Assembly: GCA_041577935.1 (NCBI GenBank)
Contig: JBFGIA010000031.1
Span: 1 to 22,354 of the forward strand
DNA: 22,354 nucleotides
Direction of reading: 5' to 3'
Source: CAMYLR01 sp041577935
Lineage (GTDB): Bacteria; Gemmatimonadota; Gemmatimonadetes; JACCXV01; JAHWKZ01
The notes under the pieces were generated by a model that did no database searches, was not told the origin of the DNA, and was given only the letters and a program-made list of their open reading frames with translations. The translations under genes were made by a program, and so were the position numbers. Below are positions 1 through 7,182 of this stretch, piece after piece. Every line of letters starts with the position of its first letter. Within the stretch, counting starts at the first letter, position 1.

Positions 1-128
1 GACCGGCAGCCTATTTTGGTGATCCAGCGGCTGCCAGCCGTGAAGAGGGCCAGAGCACGATTCGAGTGCTTGGGTCGATCTTGGTGCAAGCGATCGAGCG
101 AGGGAGTGGGCACACCGATGAGGCTTGA
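1..128 (+). CDS. Creatininase-family amidohydrolase, C-terminal fragment (cut by window start)
   Basis: An open frame runs from base 3 to a TGA at 126-128 and gives the last 41 residues of a protein whose start lies outside the window. The piece begins PAAYFGDPAAASREEGQ, which resembles the C-terminal Gly-Asp-Pro...Glu-x-Gly segment of the creatininase family (metal-dependent amidohydrolases acting on cyclic or formyl amides). The stop lies 11 bases inside the next gene, so the SDR gene starts within this one and the two are probably translationally coupled. That makes this the upstream member of the aromatic-acid operon seen here. The family call rests on a short tail only, and the metal-binding residues are not visible. 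The substrate is unknown. Confidence 0.5.
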   Translation, partial: PAAYFGDPAAASREEGQSTIRVLGSILVQAIERGSGHTDEA

Positions 129-894
129 CGGCAAGACCGCTGTGGTAACCGGTGGTGGGCGCGGGATCGGTGCGGCGATCGCCCGAGCGTTAGCCGAAGC
201 CGGAGCCGCGGTGGTGACCACCGCGCGTTCCGAGGCTGAGATCGAAGCGGTCGCGGCCGAGATCACCCAGGGAGGTCATACCGCGTCGGCGATCACTTGT
301 GACGTGACGGACCCCGAGAGCGTCGAGCGTCTGGTGGATCGCATAGCCGGGGCCGGGCATGGAGTTGACATCTTGATCAACAACGCTGGCGTCGCAGAGG
401 CCGCGCCGCTGACCAAGATCACACTCGAGGATTGGAACCGCGTGTTGACGAGCAATGCCAACGGGACGTTCCTTTGCACCCAGGCCTTTGCGGGCCCGAT
501 GGTGGACCGGGGTTGGGGCCGGATCGTAAACGTCGCCTCGATCGCCGGGCTCACCGGGGCCAAGTACATCGCGGCCTATTCGGCCGCGAAGCATGCCGTC
601 GTCGGCCTTACCCGCAGTGTAGCGGTCGAGCTGGCGGCTACCGGCGTCACGGTGAACGCGTTGTGCCCAGGTTACGTGAACACCGACATGACAGCGGCGT
701 GGCTCAAGCGCAACATGAAACAGACGGGGCGCTCACGCGAAGATACGCTGGCGGCGATGTTGAAGTCGGCCCGCCAGACAAGATTGATCGAACCGATGGA
801 AGTCGCCGATGCGGCGCTTTGGCTCTGTCGTGATGGCGCGGGCGGCGTCAATGGCCAGGCGATCGTTATCGATGGCGGAGGGTTGGTGGCGTGA
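118..894 (+). CDS. SDR-family NAD(P)-dependent dehydrogenase, probably 3-hydroxyacyl-CoA type
   Basis: This is a classical short-chain dehydrogenase of 258 residues, the usual family length. The Rossmann glycine motif TGGGRGIG is at residues 11-18, NNAG at 88-91, the catalytic Ser at 141, and YSAAK with Tyr154/Lys158. I chose the ATG at 118 because the glycine motif then falls at the normal distance from the N-terminus, AGGGAG lies upstream, and the upstream gene ends at 128. The open frame continues to base 16, but those residues overlap the preceding gene in another frame. The 3' end overlaps the RidA gene by 4 bases (GTGA). In this operon it most plausibly oxidises a beta-hydroxyacyl-CoA made after ring reduction; that role is inferred from neighbours. 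Nucleotide preference is not certain. Confidence 0.9.
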   Translation: MRLDGKTAVVTGGGRGIGAAIARALAEAGAAVVTTARSEAEIEAVAAEITQGGHTASAITCDVTDPESVERLVDRIAGAGHGVDILINNAGVAEAAPLTKITLEDWNRVLTSNANGTFLCTQAFAGPMVDRGWGRIVNVASIAGLTGAKYIAAYSAAKHAVVGLTRSVAVELAATGVTVNALCPGYVNTDMTAAWLKRNMKQTGRSREDTLAAMLKSARQTRLIEPMEVADAALWLCRDGAGGVNGQAIVIDGGGLVA

Positions 895-1307
895 GCTTCG
901 AGATCATAAACCCTGACGAGCTGGGCCCACCCAAGGGTTGGAACAACGGCATGCTGGCACCGATCGGTGGACGCATCCTGTTTGTCGCCGGACAAGTCGG
1001 GAGTGATCAGACAGGGCAAGTCGAACCGTCCGGATTTGTCGAGCAGTTCGGCCGGGCGCTCGAGAATGTGTTGACCGTCGTGCGGGATGCCGGTGCGGGA
1101 CCGGAGGACATCGGCCGGCTGACGATCTACGTCACCGACCGCGAAGAGTATCTGGCCAGCCGCAAGCCCCTGGGCGAGACGTACAGGGCCCTCATGGGGT
1201 CCCACTATCCGGCGATTGCGCTGGTCGAAGTGGCTGGTCTGGTAGAGGAAAACGCCGTTGTCGAGATCGAGGCGACCGCCGTCTTGTCCAAAAAGGGAGG
1301 AGCGTGA
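891..1307 (+). CDS. RidA-family protein (YjgF/YER057c/UK114) lacking the canonical Arg
   Basis: The gene encodes 138 residues, about the normal length for the trimeric RidA fold, starting at a GTG that overlaps the SDR stop. Family features include FVAGQVG at 31-37, FGRALENV around 53-60, and the C-terminal block YPAIALVEV...VVEIEATA (106-129). Canonical RidA proteins have Arg in this block (PARSCVEV in E. coli RidA) to hold the carboxylate of 2-aminoacrylate. Here that position is Ile109, while the downstream glutamates (Glu125, Glu127) remain. Canonical RidA hydrolyses enamines/imines to ketones and ammonia. In an operon encoding 2-aminobenzoyl-CoA monooxygenase/reductase, whose product is an enamine, a deaminase acting on a CoA thioester is an attractive inference. 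A non-catalytic role is possible. Confidence 0.88.
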   Translation: MSFEIINPDELGPPKGWNNGMLAPIGGRILFVAGQVGSDQTGQVEPSGFVEQFGRALENVLTVVRDAGAGPEDIGRLTIYVTDREEYLASRKPLGETYRALMGSHYPAIALVEVAGLVEENAVVEIEATAVLSKKGGA

Positions 1308-2107
1308 TGTTGGACCCCGGGTCGTTTCTGTACGCGGTCGACAGTGACACTGGGGTGGCGACGATCACACTCAATCGCCCCGATCGTCTCAACGCGCTGA
1401 CGTTTGAGGTTTATGAAGAGCTGACCGACACGTTCCGGCGCATCGACCAGGAAGCGGAAGTCAAAGCGATCGTCATCACCGGTTCAGGACGGGCATTTTG
1501 TTCAGGTGGTGACGTCGAAGACATCATCGGCGCGTTGTTCGATCGTGACGCCGAGGGTCTGTTGGCGTTTACGCGTTTGACGTGTGATCTGATCGCGGCG
1601 ATCCGGTCGTGCAAGCGACCGGTGATCGCTGCCTTGAATGGTACGGTGGCCGGCGCCGGAGCTGTAATTGCCACCGCCTGTGACGTTCGGATCGCCGACG
1701 AATCGGCCAAGATCGCGTTCCTTTTTACCAAGGTCGGGTTGTCGGGAGCCGACATGGGTGCGGCGTGGTTGTTGCCACGGATGGTCGGCTGGGGTCGAGC
1801 AACGGAACTATTGATGACCGGCGACTTCATCGACGCCCGTGAGGCGTATCGTATCGGGCTCTACAACCGAGTCGTTGCTGACGGGACCGACGTCATGACC
1901 GAAGCGCGGTTGCTCGCGGCCCGCTTGGCGGCCGGTCCGACAGAGGCGCTGGCGGTCACCAAAGCGGCGCTGAACGCCGAGGCCTCGATGGATCTCGGTG
2001 CCGCCCTCGACGCCGAGGCTCGAGCTCAAGCTGATTGCATGCGACACCCCAACTTCAAGGAAGCATACGCGGCGTTCCGTGATAAGCGGGAACCGCGCTT
2101 CACGTAA
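1307..2107 (+). CDS. Enoyl-CoA hydratase/isomerase (crotonase) family protein, atypical active site
   Basis: A crotonase-fold protein of 266 residues. The oxyanion-hole region FCSGGD is at 64-69, and the second glycine segment NGTVAGAGA is at 111-119. The usual hydratase glutamates are absent. The position matching Glu in GGGCELA is Val120, and the position matching Glu in QPEI is Phe140. An Asp occurs in KVGLSGADMG (Asp149), near where Asp serves in some non-hydratase crotonases. It may therefore be a ring-opening hydrolase or another acyl-CoA enzyme rather than a simple hydratase. I chose ATG 1307 because AGGGAGG ends 6 bases upstream; a GTG at 1304 directly precedes it. It overlaps the RidA stop and lies 5 bases before the acyl-CoA dehydrogenase gene. 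Confidence 0.9.
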   Translation: MLDPGSFLYAVDSDTGVATITLNRPDRLNALTFEVYEELTDTFRRIDQEAEVKAIVITGSGRAFCSGGDVEDIIGALFDRDAEGLLAFTRLTCDLIAAIRSCKRPVIAALNGTVAGAGAVIATACDVRIADESAKIAFLFTKVGLSGADMGAAWLLPRMVGWGRATELLMTGDFIDAREAYRIGLYNRVVADGTDVMTEARLLAARLAAGPTEALAVTKAALNAEASMDLGAALDAEARAQADCMRHPNFKEAYAAFRDKREPRFT

Positions 2108-2112
2108 TCCTC

Positions 2113-3261
2113 GTGCCCGACGTCGCCACGGTCAGAGCATTCCTCGAAGACGAACACATTCAGATCGCGGAGGACGCTTCACGGTTCGTCGACAGCGAGC
2201 TCGCTCCGCTTCCAGAGCCACTCGACGACCCGGCTTGTCGTCAGCAAGCGCGCGAGATACTCGCGCTCGTGGGTGAAGCCGGTTGGTTTCGGCCGATCGA
2301 GCGTCAGGATCTACGCGGTTGTTCGCTCGTGCGAGAGGCGCTGGCTAGTGTGTCGCCGCTTGCGGATGCGGTTTTCGCCCTCCAGGGGTTGAGCGCGACG
2401 CCGATCCTCTTGGCTGGTGATGATCGACTGCAGGAGAAGTGGCTCGAGCCCGCCTGTGCAGGCCGTGCGATGGGCGCTTTCGCGATGACTGAGACCGAGG
2501 CCGGCTCGGATGTGTCGTCGCTGGCGACTACGGCTCGGCGCGATGGCAACGCTTACGTGCTCGATGGCGCCAAGACGTTGATCTCTAATGCCGGTATCGC
2601 CGACTTCTACACCGTGTTCGCAGCTACCGATCGCGATCGCGGCGCTAGAGGAATCACGTGTTTCGTCGTGGGGGCAGATCAACCGGGGCTCGACTTTGTC
2701 CGTCCGCAGATCATGAGCGCCCCCCACCCGCTGGGCGAGATCCGGTTTGACGGTTGCCGTGTCGGCGTGGAAGCTCGTTTGGGGGAGGAAGGGGAAGGGT
2801 TCAAGCTCGGGCTGGCGACGCTCGATCGACTACGGGCCACTGTCGGCGCGGCGGCGTGCGGCATGGCTGATCGCGCGCTTGGAGAAGCCCGCCGGCACGC
2901 CCAGGAGCGGGTCCAGTTCGGTAAGCCGCTGGCCGAGTTCCAGATCGTGCGGCAGAAACTGGCGCGGATGGCGATCGGACTCGCCGCATCGCGATTGCTC
3001 GTCTACCGCGCCGCATGGGAGAAAGATCAGGGTGCCGCGCGGGTAACGGTTGAATCGGCGATGGCCAAGGCGTTTGCTACCGAGGAAGCACAGCGCATCG
3101 TCGACGACGCAGTGCAGATAGTCGGTGGACGCGGTGTAGTAGCCGACCATCCGGTCGATCGACTCTATCGCTCGGTTCGCGCGCTGCGGATCTATGAGGG
3201 CACGACCGAGATCCAACACCTCATCATCGCTCGCCACCTGTTGCAAGACGAAGGCTCGTGA
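2113..3261 (+). CDS. Acyl-CoA dehydrogenase family protein
   Basis: A flavin-dependent acyl-CoA dehydrogenase of 382 residues, full length for the family. The FAD/substrate loop AMTETEAGSDVSS lies in the first half, and QFGKPLAEFQIVRQKLA and QIVGGRGVV follow. The catalytic base is Glu362 in IYEGTTEIQ near the C-terminus, the MCAD-like position. It would make an alpha,beta-double bond in an acyl-CoA and pass electrons to ETF; no ETF genes are in the window. The GTG start at 2113 lies 5 bases after the crotonase stop and lacks a clear Shine-Dalgarno sequence, which fits translational coupling. The stop overlaps the next gene by 4 bases. In context the substrate is probably an alicyclic CoA ester from the ring-reduction step. 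This is inferred. Confidence 0.93.
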   Translation: MPDVATVRAFLEDEHIQIAEDASRFVDSELAPLPEPLDDPACRQQAREILALVGEAGWFRPIERQDLRGCSLVREALASVSPLADAVFALQGLSATPILLAGDDRLQEKWLEPACAGRAMGAFAMTETEAGSDVSSLATTARRDGNAYVLDGAKTLISNAGIADFYTVFAATDRDRGARGITCFVVGADQPGLDFVRPQIMSAPHPLGEIRFDGCRVGVEARLGEEGEGFKLGLATLDRLRATVGAAACGMADRALGEARRHAQERVQFGKPLAEFQIVRQKLARMAIGLAASRLLVYRAAWEKDQGAARVTVESAMAKAFATEEAQRIVDDAVQIVGGRGVVADHPVDRLYRSVRALRIYEGTTEIQHLIIARHLLQDEGS

Positions 3262-5510
3262 GAGTAAGAGTCGTCGGCGGCGGTCCGGCGGGTCTCTACC
3301 TCGCGCTTCTCATGAAGCGAGCTGATCCGGCGCATCAGATCACCGTTTACGAGCGCAACCGACTTGACGACACGTACGGGTTTGGGGTCGTCTTCTCGGA
3401 TGCGACGCTCGACAACCTGGCTGACGCCGACCCCGACACGCACGCCCGAATCCAAGCCGAGTTCGCGCATTGGGACGACATCGAGATCCACTATCGGGGT
3501 GAGGTGATTCGCTCGACCGGTCACGGATTCGCCGGCCTTGATCGCCAACGCTTGCTCGAGATCCTGGCTGAGCGGTGCGACGACCTTGGCGTCGAGCTGG
3601 AGTTCGAATCTGAGCTCACCGCTGTCGCGCGAATGAGCGACGCGGACCTGGTGGTGGCCGCCGACGGTGCGAACTCGATCCTGCGTGAGCACCGCGCCGA
3701 CGCCTTTCAGCCGGCGATAGACTGGCGGCCGAACCGATTCGTGTGGCTGGGCACGACACGCCCGTTCCCGGCCTTCACCTTTTACTTTAAGTACGACGGG
3801 CATGGGCTTTGGCGTGTACACGCTTACCGGTATGCCGAAGGCCGCTCTACCTTCATCGTTGAAACCACCGAAGAGACGCTTCGTGCAGCCGGGCTGGAGA
3901 GCGCTTCCGAGCGCGAAACGGTGGCCTTCTGTGAGGCGATGTTCGCTACCGAGCTGGAGGGCCACCGGCTGATCTCGAATCGCTCGATCTGGCGCCGGTT
4001 TCCGACCGTGAGGAACGGTTCGTGGTCGGTCGACAACATGGTTCTTATCGGCGATGCCGCACACACCGCGCACTTCTCAGTTGGGTCAGGGACAAAGCTG
4101 GCGATGGAAGACTCGATCGCGCTCGCGGATGCGCTTGATGCTGAGCCTGACGTGGGGACGGCGTTGGCCGTCTACGAGAAGCAACGGAGGCCCCTGGTCG
4201 AGAGCCTGCAACGGGCGGCGCAGGCGAGTTTACAGTGGTTCGAGGGCACGGAGCGCTACATGGAGACTGAGCCCGTTCAGTTCGGCTTCAACCTGCTGAC
4301 CCGAAGCCTGCGCATCACGCACGAGGATCTGCGACTTCGTGACCCGGCGTTGACGGCCCAGATCGATCGGTGGTTCGCCGAGCAGGCAAGTCGACAGAGC
4401 GGGGTGCCGATCGATTTGGACGATCCTCCTCCGCCGCTTTTCAATCCGTTCACGCTACGCGACATGGTGCTCGCCAACCGGGTCGTCGTCTCAGCGATGT
4501 GCCAGTACTCGGCTGAGGATGGTAGCCCGACCGACTGGCACTTCGTGCATCTCGGAAGCCGAGCTGTCGGTGGCGCCGGACTGGTGTTCTCGGAAATGAC
4601 CGACATCAGTCGCGAGGCACGGATCTCGCCCGGGTGCGCCGGCATGTATCGACGCGAGCACGTCGCGGCCTGGAAGCGAATCGTCGACTTCGTACACGAC
4701 AACACCGAGGCCAAGATCGGTCTACAGCTCGGTCATGCAGGTCGGAAAGGGTCCACTCGGTTGGCGTGGGAGGGCATGGACGAACCGCTGGAGAGCGGGA
4801 ACTGGGAAATCCTCGGCCCTTCACCGATACCGTACTTTCCGCACAGCCAAGTGCCGCGAGAGATGGATCGCGACGACATGGACGCGATCCGGGACGACTT
4901 CGTGCGCGCCGCGAAGATGGCCGAGGAAGCCGGGTTCGACATCGTCGAGCTCCACTTCGCGCATGGTTATCTCTTGGCCAGTTTCGTGTCGCCGTCGACG
5001 AACCGACGGCGGGACGAGTACGGGGGATCGCTCGAGAATCGGCTGCGGTTCCCGCTCGAGGTGTTGGACGCTGTCCGCGCGGCGTGGCCCGAGCGCAAAC
5101 CGATCTCGGTCCGGATCTCGGCGGTCGATTGGGCACCCGGCGGGACCGAGGTGACCGACGCGGTCGAGATCGCGCAGACACTCAAGGTTCACGGTTGCGA
5201 CATCGTCGACGTTTCGGCTGGTCAGACGGTGCCCGACGCCAAGCCAATCTATGGCCGTCAGTTTCAGACACCGTTTAGCGACCGCATTCGGCACGAGGCA
5301 GAAATCGCGACGATGGCGGTTGGCAACATCTCGTCGTACATGGATGTCAACACGATTTTGGCCGCCGGCCGGGCCGATCTGTGTGCACTGGCGCGGGCAC
5401 ATCTGTGGGATCCGTACTGGACGCGAAACGCGGCCCAGAAACTCGGATACAGCCTGCCTTGGCCCAAGCCGTACTCGGTGCTCGACGACTATCGACCGCG
5501 TTTTGAGTGA
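3258..5510 (+). CDS. 2-Aminobenzoyl-CoA monooxygenase/reductase-type fusion (salicylyl-CoA 5-hydroxylase/oxidoreductase)
   Basis: A 750-residue two-domain flavoenzyme. Residues 1 to about 370 are a class A flavin monooxygenase, with GGGPAG at 7-12, a DG motif (AADGAN) near 135, and the GD motif IGDAAHTAHFSVGSG near 263. Residues about 393-745 are an Old Yellow Enzyme barrel, with LQLGHAGRKGS, the HFAHGYLL active-site pair, and NRRRDEYGGSLENR. This order matches 2-aminobenzoyl-CoA monooxygenase/reductase described from Azoarcus evansii, which hydroxylates C5 and reduces the ring to an oxo-cyclohexene-carboxyl-CoA. Databases call such proteins bifunctional salicylyl-CoA 5-hydroxylase/oxidoreductase, so salicylyl-CoA remains possible. 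It is the last gene of the operon. Its final 22 bases overlap the convergent membrane-protein gene. Confidence 0.92.
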   Translation: MRVRVVGGGPAGLYLALLMKRADPAHQITVYERNRLDDTYGFGVVFSDATLDNLADADPDTHARIQAEFAHWDDIEIHYRGEVIRSTGHGFAGLDRQRLLEILAERCDDLGVELEFESELTAVARMSDADLVVAADGANSILREHRADAFQPAIDWRPNRFVWLGTTRPFPAFTFYFKYDGHGLWRVHAYRYAEGRSTFIVETTEETLRAAGLESASERETVAFCEAMFATELEGHRLISNRSIWRRFPTVRNGSWSVDNMVLIGDAAHTAHFSVGSGTKLAMEDSIALADALDAEPDVGTALAVYEKQRRPLVESLQRAAQASLQWFEGTERYMETEPVQFGFNLLTRSLRITHEDLRLRDPALTAQIDRWFAEQASRQSGVPIDLDDPPPPLFNPFTLRDMVLANRVVVSAMCQYSAEDGSPTDWHFVHLGSRAVGGAGLVFSEMTDISREARISPGCAGMYRREHVAAWKRIVDFVHDNTEAKIGLQLGHAGRKGSTRLAWEGMDEPLESGNWEILGPSPIPYFPHSQVPREMDRDDMDAIRDDFVRAAKMAEEAGFDIVELHFAHGYLLASFVSPSTNRRRDEYGGSLENRLRFPLEVLDAVRAAWPERKPISVRISAVDWAPGGTEVTDAVEIAQTLKVHGCDIVDVSAGQTVPDAKPIYGRQFQTPFSDRIRHEAEIATMAVGNISSYMDVNTILAAGRADLCALARAHLWDPYWTRNAAQKLGYSLPWPKPYSVLDDYRPRFE

Positions 5511-6157
5511 TCGCGGTGTCCGGTTGCCTCTCGCACCCAACCGAATGACCGGAACGTTTGGATCGTAACCGCTAGGTACCACAGCCCGAGAAGTGGGCCC
5601 GCGTCAAACCATCCCGCGTTCGCCGGTGGTGTGGGAAAAGTGTAGAGGTTGAGCCACAGGAGAACGACCGCAACGATCATCCCAGCGGCGCCAAAGACCT
5701 TCCCGAACCGCGGATGGCCCATCATCGCCCAAGCGAAGAGAAACGTCCCCATCCCGATGTAGGCATCCCAGGCGACGTCCAGTCCGAGCTGGACGTGCCA
5801 AACAAGCCTCATGAATTGCTCGCCAATCGGTCCGTTCTCACCGCCTGTCTCGACCCAGTACGATCGAACGGCCATTTGAATCAACGCCATTGATATGAAC
5901 AGGGCGCCACCGGCGACGTTAAACACGGTCGCCAAGGTCGCCCGGATCGTTGGCTGGTGCGCACCTAACAGGTGGTATAGGCCGAGGCTCGCGGCGCCGA
6001 GGCATAACCCGAAGATGCATGCGACCGCGACGATTAACGGGATCGGTAAGGGAGCAAGGATCAATATCGGGTAAGCGATTGTGGCTGCGAGCCCACAAAA
6101 GGCGCCAACCTGGACCCAGCGCAGAGTCATTCCGGTTCGCATCGCGTGTCCGCTCAT
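5489..6157 (-). CDS. Hypothetical integral membrane protein, about six TM segments
   Basis: The protein has 222 residues and is mostly hydrophobic, with about six predicted transmembrane stretches separated by short loops. One loop between the third and fourth segments is rich in Gly/Glu (YWVETGGENGPIGEQF). I see no motif that allows a functional call. I chose ATG 6157 because AGGAAGG lies 8 bases upstream and the PLP-enzyme gene ends 4 bases before it. The open frame continues to 6301, but only through the coding region of that upstream gene. The spacing implies co-transcription with the cysteine-synthase-like gene. The 3' end overlaps the convergent monooxygenase/reductase gene by 22 bases. 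Confidence 0.75.
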   Translation of the reverse strand: MSGHAMRTGMTLRWVQVGAFCGLAATIAYPILILAPLPIPLIVAVACIFGLCLGAASLGLYHLLGAHQPTIRATLATVFNVAGGALFISMALIQMAVRSYWVETGGENGPIGEQFMRLVWHVQLGLDVAWDAYIGMGTFLFAWAMMGHPRFGKVFGAAGMIVAVVLLWLNLYTFPTPPANAGWFDAGPLLGLWYLAVTIQTFRSFGWVREATGHRDHSKRGR

Positions 6158-6161
6158 TGCG

Positions 6162-7097
6162 CTAGCCTTCCTGATAGAGGTCGGTCGAGAGGTACTTAAG
6201 GCCCGAGTCACAAAGCAGCGTGACGACGGTCTTGCCGGAACCGAGGCGCTGGGCGACCTGCAAAGCCGCCACGACATTCGCTCCGGATGATGTCCCGCCA
6301 AAGAGCGCCTCCTCTTGCGCCAACGTGCGGGTCATCTCTTTGGCATCCGAGGTAGAGACTTGCAGGATGTCGTCGACGAGATCTTTGTCCCAAAGCGGCG
6401 GGATAAAACCCGGACCCACGCCCTCGATCTTGTGAGCGCCGGAAGCCCCGCCGGAAAGCACGGGCGATTCGGCTGGTTCAACGGCCACGATCTCGATCGC
6501 TGCATTGCGGGTCCGGAGCTCTCGTGCAACCCCAGTGATGCATTGAGCCGTGCCGACCGACTGCACAAAGGCGTCCACTCGCCCGCCTGTTTGGTCCCAC
6601 ACTTCCTCGGCTAGCGGGGCGTAACCGGCCGCGGCGTCGAGGTTGTTGAACTGGTCGGCGTAGAACGCGGTCGGGCCTGCACTGAGCTCCTCCGCCTTCG
6701 CCATCATGCTCTGGATTAGCTCTCTCGTGGTACCACCTCCGTCGCTCGGGATCTCGATCACGTTCGCCCCCAGCGCACGCATGTGGTCACGCTTCTCCTG
6801 GCTAAACGCATCCGACGTCACCAACGTGACAGAGAACCCTCGAGCCGCGCACACAAACGCCAAAGAGGTCCCCGTGCTGCCACCTGTGTACTCCACCAGT
6901 GTTCCGGACGGCACCAAACGCCCGGAGGCGGCGGCACGATCGACGACGGACAGGGCCATCCGATCTTTCATGCTCCCGGTCGGATTGTGACTCTCGACCT
7001 TGACTAACACACGAGCGGATCTGGGGGAAACGACACGCGTCAGTTGGACGAGCGGCGTCTCGCCCACGGACGCGGTGATGTTGGTCATATCCGTCAT
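6162..7097 (-). CDS. Cysteine synthase-like PLP-dependent enzyme (fold type II)
   Basis: A fold-type II PLP enzyme of 311 residues, the size of O-acetylserine sulfhydrylase. The Schiff-base lysine is Lys44 in NPTGSMKDR. The loop EYTGGSTGTS (69-78) corresponds to the TSGNTG loop of CysK, but the Asn contacting the PLP ring oxygen is replaced by Ser74. A phosphate-type loop GVGPGF and the C-terminal GGTSSGANV and LLCDSGLKYLS segments are present. The reaction is therefore a beta-replacement or elimination on a serine/cysteine-like substrate, with cysteine synthesis the default guess. The start at 7097 has no clear Shine-Dalgarno sequence, and Met at 7088 is an alternative. It heads a two-gene unit with the membrane protein and is divergent from the cytochrome gene. 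Confidence 0.88.
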   Translation of the reverse strand: MTDMTNITASVGETPLVQLTRVVSPRSARVLVKVESHNPTGSMKDRMALSVVDRAAASGRLVPSGTLVEYTGGSTGTSLAFVCAARGFSVTLVTSDAFSQEKRDHMRALGANVIEIPSDGGGTTRELIQSMMAKAEELSAGPTAFYADQFNNLDAAAGYAPLAEEVWDQTGGRVDAFVQSVGTAQCITGVARELRTRNAAIEIVAVEPAESPVLSGGASGAHKIEGVGPGFIPPLWDKDLVDDILQVSTSDAKEMTRTLAQEEALFGGTSSGANVVAALQVAQRLGSGKTVVTLLCDSGLKYLSTDLYQEG

Positions 7098-7120
7098 GCT
7101 TAGCGAGAACTTACGTTTTC

Positions 7121-7129
7121 ACTATATCA
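7121..7129 (-). promoter_or_regulatory. Candidate extended -10 promoter element for the PLP-enzyme unit
   Basis: On the minus strand these bases read TGATATAGT, a close match to an extended -10 box (TGnTATAAT). It lies about 24 bases upstream of the PLP-enzyme start. No convincing -35 hexamer is visible 16-18 bases upstream, which is tolerable for extended -10 promoters. It sits in the only intergenic stretch between the divergent PLP-enzyme and cytochrome genes. Confidence 0.3.
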
Positions 7130-7182
7130 GGAGTCGATCGATCGAACCCGTGGCTTAACAATCCAGCCGCTAGAACCGTCAC

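Noticed and set aside
16..117. N-terminal extension of the SDR reading frame
   Set aside because: The SDR glycine motif needs the start at 118, and this stretch encodes a creatininase-like tail in another frame.
3192..4073. 293-codon minus-strand open frame inside the acyl-CoA dehydrogenase and fusion genes
   Set aside because: It lies antisense to strongly recognisable enzymes, has no family features of its own, and is rich in Arg/Pro/Asp as expected from GC-rich antisense frames.
4821..5582. 253-codon minus-strand open frame inside the OYE domain region
   Set aside because: The plus frame has continuous OYE motifs here and the antisense product looks like no protein family.
6158..6301. 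Upstream extension of the membrane-protein frame
   Set aside because: It runs through the PLP-enzyme coding region, and a good Shine-Dalgarno sequence precedes the ATG at 6157.
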